A stretch of 64,000 bases of DNA from Cyanobacteria bacterium SZAS-4 (GTDB lineage Bacteria > Cyanobacteriota > Vampirovibrionia > Obscuribacterales > Obscuribacteraceae), in the NCBI GenBank assembly GCA_018266255.1, contig JAFEAT010000025.1:1-64000 (forward strand), in the 5' to 3' direction. The notes under the pieces were generated by a model that made no database searches, was not told where the DNA came from, and was given only the letters and a program-made list of their open reading frames with translations. Made by a program: the position numbers and the translations under genes. Of the stretch, positions 1 to 8,128 are shown piece by piece (the stretch's first letter is position 1; each line of letters begins with the position of its first letter).

Positions 1-53
1 TTGACAGATCACACACTATCTAAAAAACGTTATCGGTCGGTGGAGTAGCGCAA

Positions 54-395
54 ATGACTTTAAATCCATGGAAATTGACGGGATACAGACCTGGTCTAAA
101 CGTCATCTGCAAGATCGTGAAAGATGAACCTGGGGGATACTCAGTCATAATTCCGAAAGACTCCCTTCCTGGCTTTCTGCCCACACTAGCGAAATTGCGA
201 ACCGGTGACGAAATTTCTGCTCAGTTCGTTTGCGTTCATAACAACCGGGTTCTGCTATCGAGTCGTTTTTCTCGACCTTCTGATCCAGAGCTACAAGGTT
301 CCCCGGTGCCTAAACGTCCATTGCCTGTTACTGGTGAAAACGCCGTGGCACTGCCGCTTCCTAAGCCAGAAGAGAAAAATGAAAATGAATCATAA
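54..395 (+). CDS. Small S1-domain-like protein
   Basis: The product is 113 residues. Residues about 14-72 follow the S1 RNA-binding pattern: a hydrophobic opening strand (GLNVICKIV), a glycine turn (GGYSVII), a GFLP motif near residue 40, a GDEI turn and a closing LLSSR strand. S1 domains bind single-stranded RNA; that role here is inferred from the pattern alone. The C-terminal 35 residues are proline- and charge-rich and probably disordered. A GGTGGAG ribosome-binding site lies about 8 bases before the ATG. The 3' end overlaps the ATG of the next reading frame at 379, so the two are probably co-transcribed. The fold match is weak by eye and a different small beta-barrel is possible. Confidence 0.6.
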   Translation: MTLNPWKLTGYRPGLNVICKIVKDEPGGYSVIIPKDSLPGFLPTLAKLRTGDEISAQFVCVHNNRVLLSSRFSRPSDPELQGSPVPKRPLPVTGENAVALPLPKPEEKNENES

Positions 396-776
396 CCTCG
401 ATCATGGGATGGAGAAGCATGAGGCCTTGACGAGAAAGCGTTCATGGGCAAGTCCGCGTATACGAAGCTTTGGTGTGCCTTTGGTAGGAGCATCTTTCGG
501 CTTATTTATTCTGGGATGGGTAGCCAGGCAGAGTTGCTCGGAATGTACAAAACGCTTCTGGAAGGGTGGCCTCCATACGTCGTTGTTTCCGCTGTGCTCG
601 CTGTTGCAAATGCTTTGGCTTACGACACATTTTCGGCTCGAAAAAATGCGACATTAGTAGAGTTACTTGACCCGCTCGCATGTGCATGGTTTGATCGACG
701 TGCACCACTTCGCACCTGTAGGTCCTCGTGGAAAAATTGCCACGTAAATTTATCTATAAACGTGCGACGGATCTGA
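379..776 (+). pseudogene. N-terminal part of a gene apparently split over three frames
   Basis: An ATG at 379 with an AGAAGAG ribosome site opens a frame with basic residues and a hydrophobic stretch (SFGVPLVGASFGLFILGWVA). Near 515-535 the convincing coding signal moves to the frame of 444-776 (AELLGMYKTLLEGW, then VELLDPLACAWFDRR). Near 720 it moves again to the frame of 728-1384. Both moves are in the direction that loss of a single base would give. The undamaged product would be about 335 residues with an N-terminal membrane segment. Either this is a decaying gene or the assembly lacks two bases. I could not assign a family. Confidence 0.45.
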
Positions 777-1384
777 TCGCGCCAACGATCGATTTGGAAT
801 CCGTCATTGAATTCAATGTCGAAGATCACGAGCATAAGCACGACCACAAGTGGATCATGGCTGATCTGGAAGGCAGCATGAGAACTGGCTGCATCAAAGC
901 TGCCAATCAAAGCAAAAAATCCAGATCGGCAATGCTTGTTTATCGCGGTCAGGTTGTCGGTTGTATGTATTCATCCAACGTGCTTCCCGATACTCGACCC
1001 ACTGAAGAATCATTGCAAAGCACTTTTGCTGATTTGGCGGTGCCGAACACAGCTGTGATGATGTACGACTTACCAGAAAACATCACTCTCGCAATTTCAG
1101 CTTTGTTTCGTGGTTATCCGGTTCAGCGAAGCGACAATTACGACGCAGTTGCCTATTTCAATTACATCTATGAGTGGTTTGACAGTCAAAAGAGCACTGC
1201 TTGCATCATTATCACAGCACCGTCCGATTCTTCAACCTGCCTTGCTTATGTATATAAAGGACAATTTTGTGGTGCCTTCTGTGTTGAAGATCAGCAGTTT
1301 AAAACAGACAAAGATTTTGTCCACGAACTTCTGCGAAGAGATCCAGCAGCACACATCGAAGCGACAGCCCTTCCTCGTGAATAG
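728..1384 (+). CDS. Hypothetical protein, two similar alpha/beta lobes
   Basis: This 218-residue frame opens at a GTG with AGG six bases upstream. Two segments look alike: residues about 57-85 (GCIKAANQ then AMLVYRGQVVGCMY) and about 155-185 (ACIIITAP then LAYVYKGQFCGAFCV). Each is a strand, a charged turn, and a strand ending in a Gly-Cys or Gly-Ala pair, so an internal duplication is likely. There is no signal peptide in this part. The frame just upstream also looks coding, so this may be the C-terminal portion of a longer membrane-anchored protein rather than a complete gene. No function is assigned. Confidence 0.6.
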   Translation: MEKLPRKFIYKRATDLIAPTIDLESVIEFNVEDHEHKHDHKWIMADLEGSMRTGCIKAANQSKKSRSAMLVYRGQVVGCMYSSNVLPDTRPTEESLQSTFADLAVPNTAVMMYDLPENITLAISALFRGYPVQRSDNYDAVAYFNYIYEWFDSQKSTACIIITAPSDSSTCLAYVYKGQFCGAFCVEDQQFKTDKDFVHELLRRDPAAHIEATALPRE

Positions 1385-1416
1385 TCTTTTCGACCCGCGA
1401 TTAAACGTGTTTGTCA

Positions 1417-2106
1417 TTAGAATCCATCAGATTCAACATGTCGGTCTGAAAAGAAATATTCGTGCGTTCGTTTATTCATCAGCATGTATTTCTCATCGGC
1501 TGATGGATACCTACTTTTCTTCCATTCTATTCCTGACAAATTCTCAATATCAGACAGGGCATCGATTTCAGGGGTATAGATTTTGAAAAAACTGGCTTTC
1601 CATTTTAAATCTTCTGGTGAAAGAGGCGTGTACTTGTCTTGATCCTTGAGAACAATTGGATCGGTAGATTCGAAGTATACCCAGTGGTCGCGTATTCCCA
1701 AGAAATCTGTGACGTTGCCACCAGAGCCTTTCATATTTTTCATCGAGTTCTGATTCGTCACAAAATTGTCTTTGATGACTTGCGGCGCGTTGAGAGGACC
1801 TCCCATCGCACAGGCGGTCACCAGTATGATAATGAGTCCAAGTATCATCGATGAAATAAGACTCTTATAAGTGAGCGTTTTAGTGCGAGTCTCATCAGCA
1901 CTCGCTTTGGTGTCATCTGTTACAGTCTTCGCGCTTGCAACATTGTCGATGGAATGTTCGCCCGCAGCTTCTGCGTTTTTTGTCTCGACGGTTTTAATCC
2001 CGTTGGTTTTAGTCTCGTTTTTGAGCTGCTGCTCGACACCGTTTTTGGTGCCCTCAAGATTCTCTTGCATCGTGAAATTCTCGACATGGTAGTACGATTC
2101 AATCAC
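1417..2106 (-). CDS. Hypothetical single-pass membrane protein
   Basis: The protein is 229 residues from a GTG start; an internal ATG at residue 13 is an alternative. A charged, Lys/Glu/Thr-rich N-terminal segment of about 80 residues is followed by one transmembrane helix (SLISSMILGLIIILVTACAM). After the helix comes a globular-looking domain of about 120 residues with aromatic pairs (DHWVYF, WKASFFKIY) and a C-terminus containing YMLMNKRTHEYFF. The cysteine at the end of the helix is not at an N-terminal lipobox, so this is not a typical lipoprotein. The topology suggests a cytoplasmic charged tail and an outward domain. I do not recognise a family. Confidence 0.65.
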   Translation of the reverse strand: MIESYYHVENFTMQENLEGTKNGVEQQLKNETKTNGIKTVETKNAEAAGEHSIDNVASAKTVTDDTKASADETRTKTLTYKSLISSMILGLIIILVTACAMGGPLNAPQVIKDNFVTNQNSMKNMKGSGGNVTDFLGIRDHWVYFESTDPIVLKDQDKYTPLSPEDLKWKASFFKIYTPEIDALSDIENLSGIEWKKSRYPSADEKYMLMNKRTHEYFFSDRHVESDGF

Positions 2107-2140
2107 GAGCGGGCGTTTTCAACAATGCCGTATGCCAAAA

Positions 2141-2683
2141 TCAGTACGTCAGCGCCTTCTGGAACACGCTGTAGACAAAAGAATCGCTTATCACGAAGTG
2201 AATTTCTTTCAAACGTTCATCAGCCCGGCAAAATTCTTCAATTGCGTGAATGGCAACGATGGCAGATTTTTCAACGGGATATCGAGCATGGTCTCCGATT
2301 CCCAGAGGAGTCAGCGCTACTACCTTCATGGCATGGTCCGCAGCCGTTCTGAGTGCATTCGTGTAGGTGCTGCCTAGATTTTCTTCCTCAAGGGCACCGC
2401 CGCCTTGCCAGTTTGGTCCCACAGCGTGAATGACATATTTGACTTTCAGCAGTCCACCATCTGTGACGCAATTTTTCGTCACTTGAATCGGTCCTTCGTG
2501 GTCTATGACCTTTTTGCACTCAGTTACTAGTGGTGCTCCCGCTGCCGCGAAGATTGCTTTGTTCGGACCTCGAACCGGTGTCAAATTTGCACATGCATCG
2601 TTAATAATGGCATCAGCTGTGGATTTTGTGATGTCACCCAAAGTTAGAGCGATGGTTGTGGAATAGACTAATTTCTGCGGCAT
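2141..2683 (-). CDS. Macro domain protein (ADP-ribose binding, divergent)
   Basis: A stand-alone macro domain of 180 residues, the usual size for this family, whose members bind ADP-ribose or remove it from proteins or from O-acetyl-ADP-ribose. The N-terminal strand LTLGDITK is typical. The next motif, normally close to AIVNAAN, reads AIINDACAN, and the glycine-rich loop that normally follows is replaced by TPVRGPNKAI before the usual AAAG. The second phosphate-loop region is represented by VIHAVGPNWQGG and the third by ALTPLGIGDH. Catalysis is therefore uncertain although the fold is fairly clear. A GGGGGAAGGG ribosome site precedes the ATG. It lies 34 bases upstream of the membrane protein that follows on the same strand. 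Confidence 0.85.
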   Translation of the reverse strand: MPQKLVYSTTIALTLGDITKSTADAIINDACANLTPVRGPNKAIFAAAGAPLVTECKKVIDHEGPIQVTKNCVTDGGLLKVKYVIHAVGPNWQGGGALEEENLGSTYTNALRTAADHAMKVVALTPLGIGDHARYPVEKSAIVAIHAIEEFCRADERLKEIHFVISDSFVYSVFQKALTY

Positions 2684-2829
2684 GTCTTACCCTTCCCCCA
2701 TATGGCATCAACTTTAATCTGCCCGCAAAAGGATTCAAAGAATCACTTTTTTCATCGCCTAAAGTTATCACGAGAACATGATCAGGCGAAGGAAAATTGA
2801 CTGCGTTTTTTCTTCAGTTTTTTGCTAGT

Positions 2830-3645
2830 TCAGTTTGATGTGGGCAGAAGATCTGGATGCCCAGTTTTCGTCAAATATTCTGAAAAGAGCCTCTTCAAAT
2901 CAAGCCCGTCCAGGTTATCCATATCCGCGTAGGGAGCGCTTCGCTGCATTGTCAAAGACTGCTTTTGCATTTGGATTGCCGCGCCGTCGTTGTCAAAATT
3001 TCTAACCGAAGCACTGAGTTGCACAAGCCCGTCGTCTAGCGGAGTGTATGTGCCGATTTGTTGCACTTGATTCGATGCAACTATCTGCTGGCTCTTGTCA
3101 CTTACCGTGATTTGATTTGAAAGCACTTTCACGATAACCGCAGATGGATCAGTCGCGATTACTTCTTCTTTCATTGCCCGCACGTATGCGGTTCCATTAG
3201 CCAATCCAACTTTGCGCATGTGTGGAATTTGAATGAACTCCCAAATCCTTCCAGTCTTGTCACGCTGATGTCCGTGAACTGCGGTTCCAACTTCTTTTAC
3301 CACCACATGTGGTGACATACTGGCGCCCGTTTTGCAATCTTGCACAAAATCGATCAGCTTCGTTTCTGAGTGCCAGCTTCCAGCTAGCCAATTTGGAATG
3401 GGAAACCAATTATTGTCAGGTGTTTCCGCTTGCAGTCTTGTCGTGTCGAACTGGTTTCCAACTTGATATTGCTCTGGTACTCGGGGCAAAGTCTCATCGT
3501 GATTGATTTCGGCTTGTAAAGGAGTTCTGGGCCGCTGGGCATTCTGAGCACCCGCCGCTGTCACAGAGACCAGTAACCAGCATCCTAGAATCTTGACGAC
3601 TGTTGGAAAGTGCCCGGGGCGCGGCATCCATCTTTTTGTTACCAC
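2830..3645 (-). CDS. Secreted hypothetical protein
   Basis: A 271-residue protein with a GTG start preceded by GAGG at a normal distance. Residues 1-33 form a Sec signal peptide with a basic start, a hydrophobic core (VVKILGCWLLVSVTAAGA) and a likely cut after AGA. The mature part holds a block starting NWLAGSWHSET, which resembles the lipocalin-like or DUF1579-like opening where a tryptophan and a GxW turn start a beta-barrel. It continues with strands such as VVVKEVGTAVHG and VIVKVLSNQITV. The C-terminus (DLKRLFSEYLTKTGHPDLLP) is helical. It probably acts in the periplasm or outside the cell. No enzymatic motif is seen. Confidence 0.7.
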   Translation of the reverse strand: MVTKRWMPRPGHFPTVVKILGCWLLVSVTAAGAQNAQRPRTPLQAEINHDETLPRVPEQYQVGNQFDTTRLQAETPDNNWFPIPNWLAGSWHSETKLIDFVQDCKTGASMSPHVVVKEVGTAVHGHQRDKTGRIWEFIQIPHMRKVGLANGTAYVRAMKEEVIATDPSAVIVKVLSNQITVSDKSQQIVASNQVQQIGTYTPLDDGLVQLSASVRNFDNDGAAIQMQKQSLTMQRSAPYADMDNLDGLDLKRLFSEYLTKTGHPDLLPTSN

Positions 3646-3780
3646 TGTCTGTGCCTCATGCTGGAAGGAACACGGGGGTCTTGTAGGTACCTACCCCAGA
3701 CCGAGTAATTTTAGGACTTCGTATTTGCTGTAACCATTTTGTGGTAAGAAATAGTTGTGGTATCAGGGGTTGGACTTAGT

Positions 3781-4092
3781 ATGAGAAGTTTTTCAAAAGA
3801 AATTGCGGCGGTGCCGCTCTGTATGCTGCAATCGATGTTGCTGAGCGTCCTCTGCGCCGCGCCTGCCTTCGCTCAAAAGGGGCAACGCCCGCTTTGGCTG
3901 CAGATCTACAATATGATTCCGCACGATGCTTGGATATTTGTTGCCGTTTTCGGTATCGTCGGGGTTGTTTGGGCGCTTTTCTTTAGGCGCATGAAGGACT
4001 GCAAATGCAAGTGCGGAGTCCGTTGCACATGCAACTGCAACTGCTCGGCATCCTGCTCTTGCCAAATCAAACTGCTCAAACTGCAACGCTAA
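3781..4092 (+). CDS. Small membrane protein with cysteine-rich tail
   Basis: From the ATG at 3781 the product is about 103 residues; a GTG at 3757 would add eight. A signal-like hydrophobic stretch ends in APAFAQ, a plausible signal peptidase site. A second hydrophobic segment (WIFVAVFGIVGVVWALFF) follows. After FRRMKD comes a tail with eleven cysteines in under 30 residues, mostly as Cys-x-Cys pairs (CKCKCG, CTCNCNC, CSC), then a basic end. The basic residues after the helix place the tail on the cytoplasmic side. Dense Cys-x-Cys spacing is known from metallothioneins, so metal binding is a reasonable guess, but no family is recognised. Confidence 0.65.
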   Translation: MRSFSKEIAAVPLCMLQSMLLSVLCAAPAFAQKGQRPLWLQIYNMIPHDAWIFVAVFGIVGVVWALFFRRMKDCKCKCGVRCTCNCNCSASCSCQIKLLKLQR

Positions 4093-4258
4093 CGCAGTCC
4101 TATCACCCGCTGTCACATCAATTTTTAGGTCGAACCTGGTTTAGCGACTCCGAAACAAATGCTCCTTAAAATCCGGGAGTGTTGAAAAGCGTTGGCTATC
4201 CTTCGGTCAATTAAAGCATTGAATCCCAAGCCGTTGGGATGTTTTGCTGCGGGTGTGT

Positions 4259-5896
4259 ATGTCGCGAACGTCCGGTCTCGAAAATTTTCGCATGCCGAGT
4301 TTCTCGGAAATCTCGTCTGCGCTGTCTAACAGCGTTCAAGATTTGATGCCGAGAAACTTTTCAAAAGCTGAGAAAGAACTGCCGAAGTACATGAATTTCT
4401 CTCCAACGATTTATGGCGATGGTTGGAAGAACACCTTACCGGCTGCGTCTTTAGAGCAAATAAAATCGAGCATCGATGGTGCATCTGGAATCGTTTTCAG
4501 CAGCCCCGCTGATAATGCTACGAATAAAATGGAACCTGACTATTATCTTGGCAAAGACGGAAAGTTGAGGGCGAATCCCAACAAGATAACGCCAAATGAC
4601 GACGGCAGCATCAACATCGAATTACAAACAAAGAATAAGAACGAGTCTGACGCCATCAAATATTCCGATCAGATGCAGAAAGCTGCAATCAAAGATTTGA
4701 TCTGCTACTTCAGGCAAAGCAATCCCAACGGTCGAATACCGCAGCATTGGTTAGACATGCTGAGCAGAGAGCCAGACCTTCCTCCCGCTCCTGCTCCGAT
4801 TAGTGTTGCTCGTCCAGATGCTACACCTGAACCGACGCAGTCGACCAGTGAAACTCCTCGTTCTCAGACGCCACAGTCCGAGCGTACAAGCGGAGGAAGT
4901 GGCGGTGGCGGCGGTTTCGGTGGCGGTGGCGGCTTTGGTAGTGGTGCCGGAGGAGGAGGAGGCGGCGGCGGGCGAGGCGGTGGTGATGCCGGTTTCACTC
5001 GCTCAAGCGACTCATCGTCCGGACCTGATGTCAACTTGAATACTTCAGTGCCGAAAGCAATGCAGATAATGGATTACTTCGTCGAGAAGGGACTGACTCC
5101 GCAACAAGCAGCAGGTATAACAGGAAACTTGCAACGTGAATCGCGTCTAGATCCCGGTATCACCGAGGGGGGTGGCGGTGGTGGCTATGGCTTGGCTCAG
5201 TGGACAGGCGAAAGACGGCAGGAATTGGCAAGTTTTGCCGCTAGTGAAGGTAAACCAGTTTCCGATTTGAAGGTACAACTGGATTTCTTGTGGAAAGAAA
5301 TGAATTCTTCTGAAAGTGGCGCACTGCAGGCATTCAAGGCTGATCCGAATATGAGTGCGGCCGAAGCAGCCAAAGTATTTTGTGAGAAATTTGAAAGACC
5401 GGGGGTGGTGGCAATGAACGATCGCACGAGTGGCGCAGAACAATTCTTTGCTGCATACAAAAATGGAGGAGACCTGGGCGCAACTTCGGTCAGCGCACCG
5501 GCACCAACAGATTTCAACGCGAATTTAGTTGCCGCCGTTAAGCAGCAAGACGCTGCCATGTCTGGAACGGGCAAGTGCGCAACAGCAGTTCAACGAGCAC
5601 TTGCAGCGTGCGGCTTGCCGGAATTTGTTGGTAAAGGGAATGGTGGCGAAATGGATAAGCCGCTCTTGGAGAGCGGCAAATTCACTGAGGTTTCCTTCAA
5701 AGACGCGAAGCCCGGTGACATTATAGTTCGACCGCCAAGTGCGAATCCGAATGACACTAGCGTCTACGGTGACGTTTCAGTGATTACTGCAAGAAACGGC
5801 GATAATATCACCCAAACGAACGATGCAACTTACCAATTCAAAAAGGATAATCCGCGCTACGACGGTAAAGCAACCTTCTTGAGATACACCGGCTAA
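4259..5896 (+). CDS. Modular cell-wall hydrolase-like protein
   Basis: The open frame begins at a TTG at 4244, with ATGs at 4259 and 4292; the start is uncertain. Of about 545 residues, the first 200 are charged and unassigned and are followed by a Pro/Thr/Ser segment. A glycine linker (about residues 215-250) is built of GGGGGFGG units. The next block (AMQIMDYFVEKGLTPQQAAG, NLQRESRLDPG, GYGLAQWTGERR) matches the phage tail-tip lysozyme family (Phage_lysozyme2), where the glutamate in QRES is the expected catalytic acid. The C-terminal 110 residues (GKCATAVQRAL, then KPGDIIV and GDVSVITA) resemble a CHAP or NlpC-like amidase, with the Cys and the late His position not verified. No signal peptide is visible. 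Confidence 0.75.
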   Translation: MSRTSGLENFRMPSFSEISSALSNSVQDLMPRNFSKAEKELPKYMNFSPTIYGDGWKNTLPAASLEQIKSSIDGASGIVFSSPADNATNKMEPDYYLGKDGKLRANPNKITPNDDGSINIELQTKNKNESDAIKYSDQMQKAAIKDLICYFRQSNPNGRIPQHWLDMLSREPDLPPAPAPISVARPDATPEPTQSTSETPRSQTPQSERTSGGSGGGGGFGGGGGFGSGAGGGGGGGGRGGGDAGFTRSSDSSSGPDVNLNTSVPKAMQIMDYFVEKGLTPQQAAGITGNLQRESRLDPGITEGGGGGGYGLAQWTGERRQELASFAASEGKPVSDLKVQLDFLWKEMNSSESGALQAFKADPNMSAAEAAKVFCEKFERPGVVAMNDRTSGAEQFFAAYKNGGDLGATSVSAPAPTDFNANLVAAVKQQDAAMSGTGKCATAVQRALAACGLPEFVGKGNGGEMDKPLLESGKFTEVSFKDAKPGDIIVRPPSANPNDTSVYGDVSVITARNGDNITQTNDATYQFKKDNPRYDGKATFLRYTG

Positions 5897-5980
5897 AAGC
5901 TCCCAAGCTACACTCCTGCCCCGTCTGTCTATGAGAGTCTGTCCGGTGGGTATATCGTCGGTAGGATTCAGGGGCGACCG

Positions 5981-8101
5981 GTGCGAGACGATCACGATTT
6001 CGGCAAATTAGGCAGCGCGAACGATACCAGGCTGAGCGAGCGGGCGGCGTCCTCCCTGGAAGGCGAGTCTTTCAGAGCAGGCGATCTTGTAGCTGAAGGG
6101 CACTATCGCATAGTCAAATTTTTAGGACGCGGAGCCATAGGGTCAGTGTTTTGCGTTGAAAGCGTCAGTTCCAAGGGACTTTTTGCTCTCAAGACTCTGA
6201 ATGCAACTGTCTCTGCAGAGACCACCTGGAGACGGTTTCAGAAGGAGATCGACGCTGCCAGCAGACTCGATCATCCTAACCTCGTAAAGGCGGTCGACTT
6301 TGGCTTGCTCGAAGACGAACGACCGTTCATGGTGATGGAATTTGTCGAAGGCATTACTTTGGCTGATGCAATACGATCGAGAGGCAGATTGTCGGCTGAT
6401 GAAGTGCTCAGTATTTTCGTTCCGCTCACCGATGCATTAGCCTATGCGCACCGAGAAAAAGTGGTGCACCGCGATATCAAACCGAGCAATATCATGCTGC
6501 AAAGCAAGGATGGCGCGATCATACCAAAATTGGTAGATTTCGGCATAGCAAGAATTGCGTCTGAGTCGGGCAGCACACTCACTCAGGCCGCGGATGTTTT
6601 CGGAACACCTCTATACATGAGTCCTGAACAATGTGTTAGTGCGATCGTCGATCGTCGCAGCGACATTTATTCGCTGGGCTGTGTGTTGTTTGAGGCACTA
6701 ACTGGCGCGCCGCCATTTTCAGGTGATAATCCACTCTCAACGATGATGCAACACAGATCAGACAAAGTGCCAACATTGTCTGAAGCCTCGCTAGGTGTCG
6801 AATTCTCTCGGAAATGGGAAAGTTTAGTCGCGAAAATGTTGGTCAAAGATCCTGCGCATAGAATTCAGAGTTGCGAAGAAGTATTGTCCCGCCTGAAACA
6901 AATTCAAAGTGGAAGTGTTGAAGAGTCGCATTCTGTACTACCGAAGATAAGCTCAGGTGAAGACGGAGCCAAGGGGCAAGGTAAGCTTGTGCTTTTGGCT
7001 TCAATAATTTGCATTGCTTTGATTGCGCTCACTACCACTTTTTTTATGGTGTCGAATTCCACAACCAAAGTTACGCCGTCGCCGGTCTCTGTGAATACTC
7101 CAACAACAGGGAAAGATGAGGCTTTTGCGCCAGCATTTGGAGTAAAGTTCGACAAAAGTTTTCACACCATCGTTGAGCATGGAATTCGACACCTCTACTT
7201 CCCTTCAGATCAATATTTCGGAATTCTGATGTGGTGGGACAAAGGCAAACTGCAACTTTTAAACGCGAAAAAGCCACAAGCGTTTCCGGTGACAACAAAA
7301 TTGATTCTAGACGTGGGTGAATATTTGATCTACGAAGATTCGATGCCGCTCGCTGGCTTTAAAGATGGCGACCTGAGTGGCGTTCGCATTAAGGAAGAGA
7401 AGTATGCCGACAGAATAAGTGGCAACATAATCGATACCAACTCTCACTTGATTTCGACGATTGCTTCGTTATCGTCTCTGAGTTTGCTGGATCTTGATAA
7501 AGTCAAACTCGATCCTTCCGCTTACAGATTTTTGAATCAGATGACGCAGCTTCGTTGGTTACGGATGAATGAGTGTGCCTTCAACGGCGAGCTTGCAAAA
7601 ATGAGCTTCATTCCAAATCTTCGATTGCTAAACTTTCTTTCGCAAAAAAACGTCAAACCGGTGTTGGCACGCCTGAGTCCAACAAATCTGCATTCATTGT
7701 TTCTAGACAATTGCGAAGTAAGCGAGGCTGACTTGCCCTACATTGGAAAGTTGCATGGTCTCAAAGCTTTGGCTCTACGTGCGATTCAAAATCACAACTT
7801 CATCATGAAGTTTCTCAGTCAAGCGAAGTCACTGCATCACCTGGAAAAGCTTTCTTTTTGCCTGGGGAATGTCGAACCAGGTCAATCTAAAGAGCTTATT
7901 TCAGCCCTGCAGAAGCTGAGTTTCAAGACACTCGTGATCATGGACGAAAATTCCGACGGCTCGATTCCAGAAGAGTTTAAAGCGGAACTCGTGAAAGGAT
8001 TGAAAGGACGAGAAGTTATTTTTGTTAGTGAAGGCAATCCACTTCCTAGCAGCTGGTTCAGCTACAGAGAAGTGGATCCCGGTACTCTCGGTATTTGGTA
8101 G
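5981..8101 (+). CDS. Membrane Ser/Thr protein kinase with leucine-rich-like C-terminus
   Basis: The protein is 706 residues, with a GTG start preceded by AGGGG. An eukaryote-type kinase domain spans about 42-310: glycine loop GRGAIGSVF (49-57), ATP-anchoring K71, helix-C E89, catalytic HRDIKPSN (163-170), DFG (186-188) and a GTPLYMSPEQ activation segment. All key residues are present, so it should be active. A transmembrane helix (about 334-356) follows. The outer part of about 350 residues contains irregular leucine-rich segments in its last 200 (LSLLDLDKVKL, LRWLRMNECAF, LHSLFLDNCEV, LKALALRAI), which usually bind proteins. It probably senses an envelope or external signal. No phosphatase gene is adjacent. 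Confidence 0.92.
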   Translation: MRDDHDFGKLGSANDTRLSERAASSLEGESFRAGDLVAEGHYRIVKFLGRGAIGSVFCVESVSSKGLFALKTLNATVSAETTWRRFQKEIDAASRLDHPNLVKAVDFGLLEDERPFMVMEFVEGITLADAIRSRGRLSADEVLSIFVPLTDALAYAHREKVVHRDIKPSNIMLQSKDGAIIPKLVDFGIARIASESGSTLTQAADVFGTPLYMSPEQCVSAIVDRRSDIYSLGCVLFEALTGAPPFSGDNPLSTMMQHRSDKVPTLSEASLGVEFSRKWESLVAKMLVKDPAHRIQSCEEVLSRLKQIQSGSVEESHSVLPKISSGEDGAKGQGKLVLLASIICIALIALTTTFFMVSNSTTKVTPSPVSVNTPTTGKDEAFAPAFGVKFDKSFHTIVEHGIRHLYFPSDQYFGILMWWDKGKLQLLNAKKPQAFPVTTKLILDVGEYLIYEDSMPLAGFKDGDLSGVRIKEEKYADRISGNIIDTNSHLISTIASLSSLSLLDLDKVKLDPSAYRFLNQMTQLRWLRMNECAFNGELAKMSFIPNLRLLNFLSQKNVKPVLARLSPTNLHSLFLDNCEVSEADLPYIGKLHGLKALALRAIQNHNFIMKFLSQAKSLHHLEKLSFCLGNVEPGQSKELISALQKLSFKTLVIMDENSDGSIPEEFKAELVKGLKGREVIFVSEGNPLPSSWFSYREVDPGTLGIW

Positions 8102-8117
8102 CCACTCGGTATTTGGT
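8087..8117. repeat. Short direct repeat at the kinase stop codon
   Basis: The 13-mer ctcggtatttggt occurs at 8087-8099 and again at 8105-8117, and a degraded third copy (ctcttatttgg) overlaps the stop codon of the opposing gene near 8126. The repeat covers the end of the kinase gene and the convergent gap. It probably arose by local duplication. Confidence 0.6.
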
Positions 8118-8128
8118 GGCAGCCACTC

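Noticed and set aside
1..30. TTGACA at the window start as a -35 box
   Set aside because: No acceptable -10 box lies 16-18 bases downstream.
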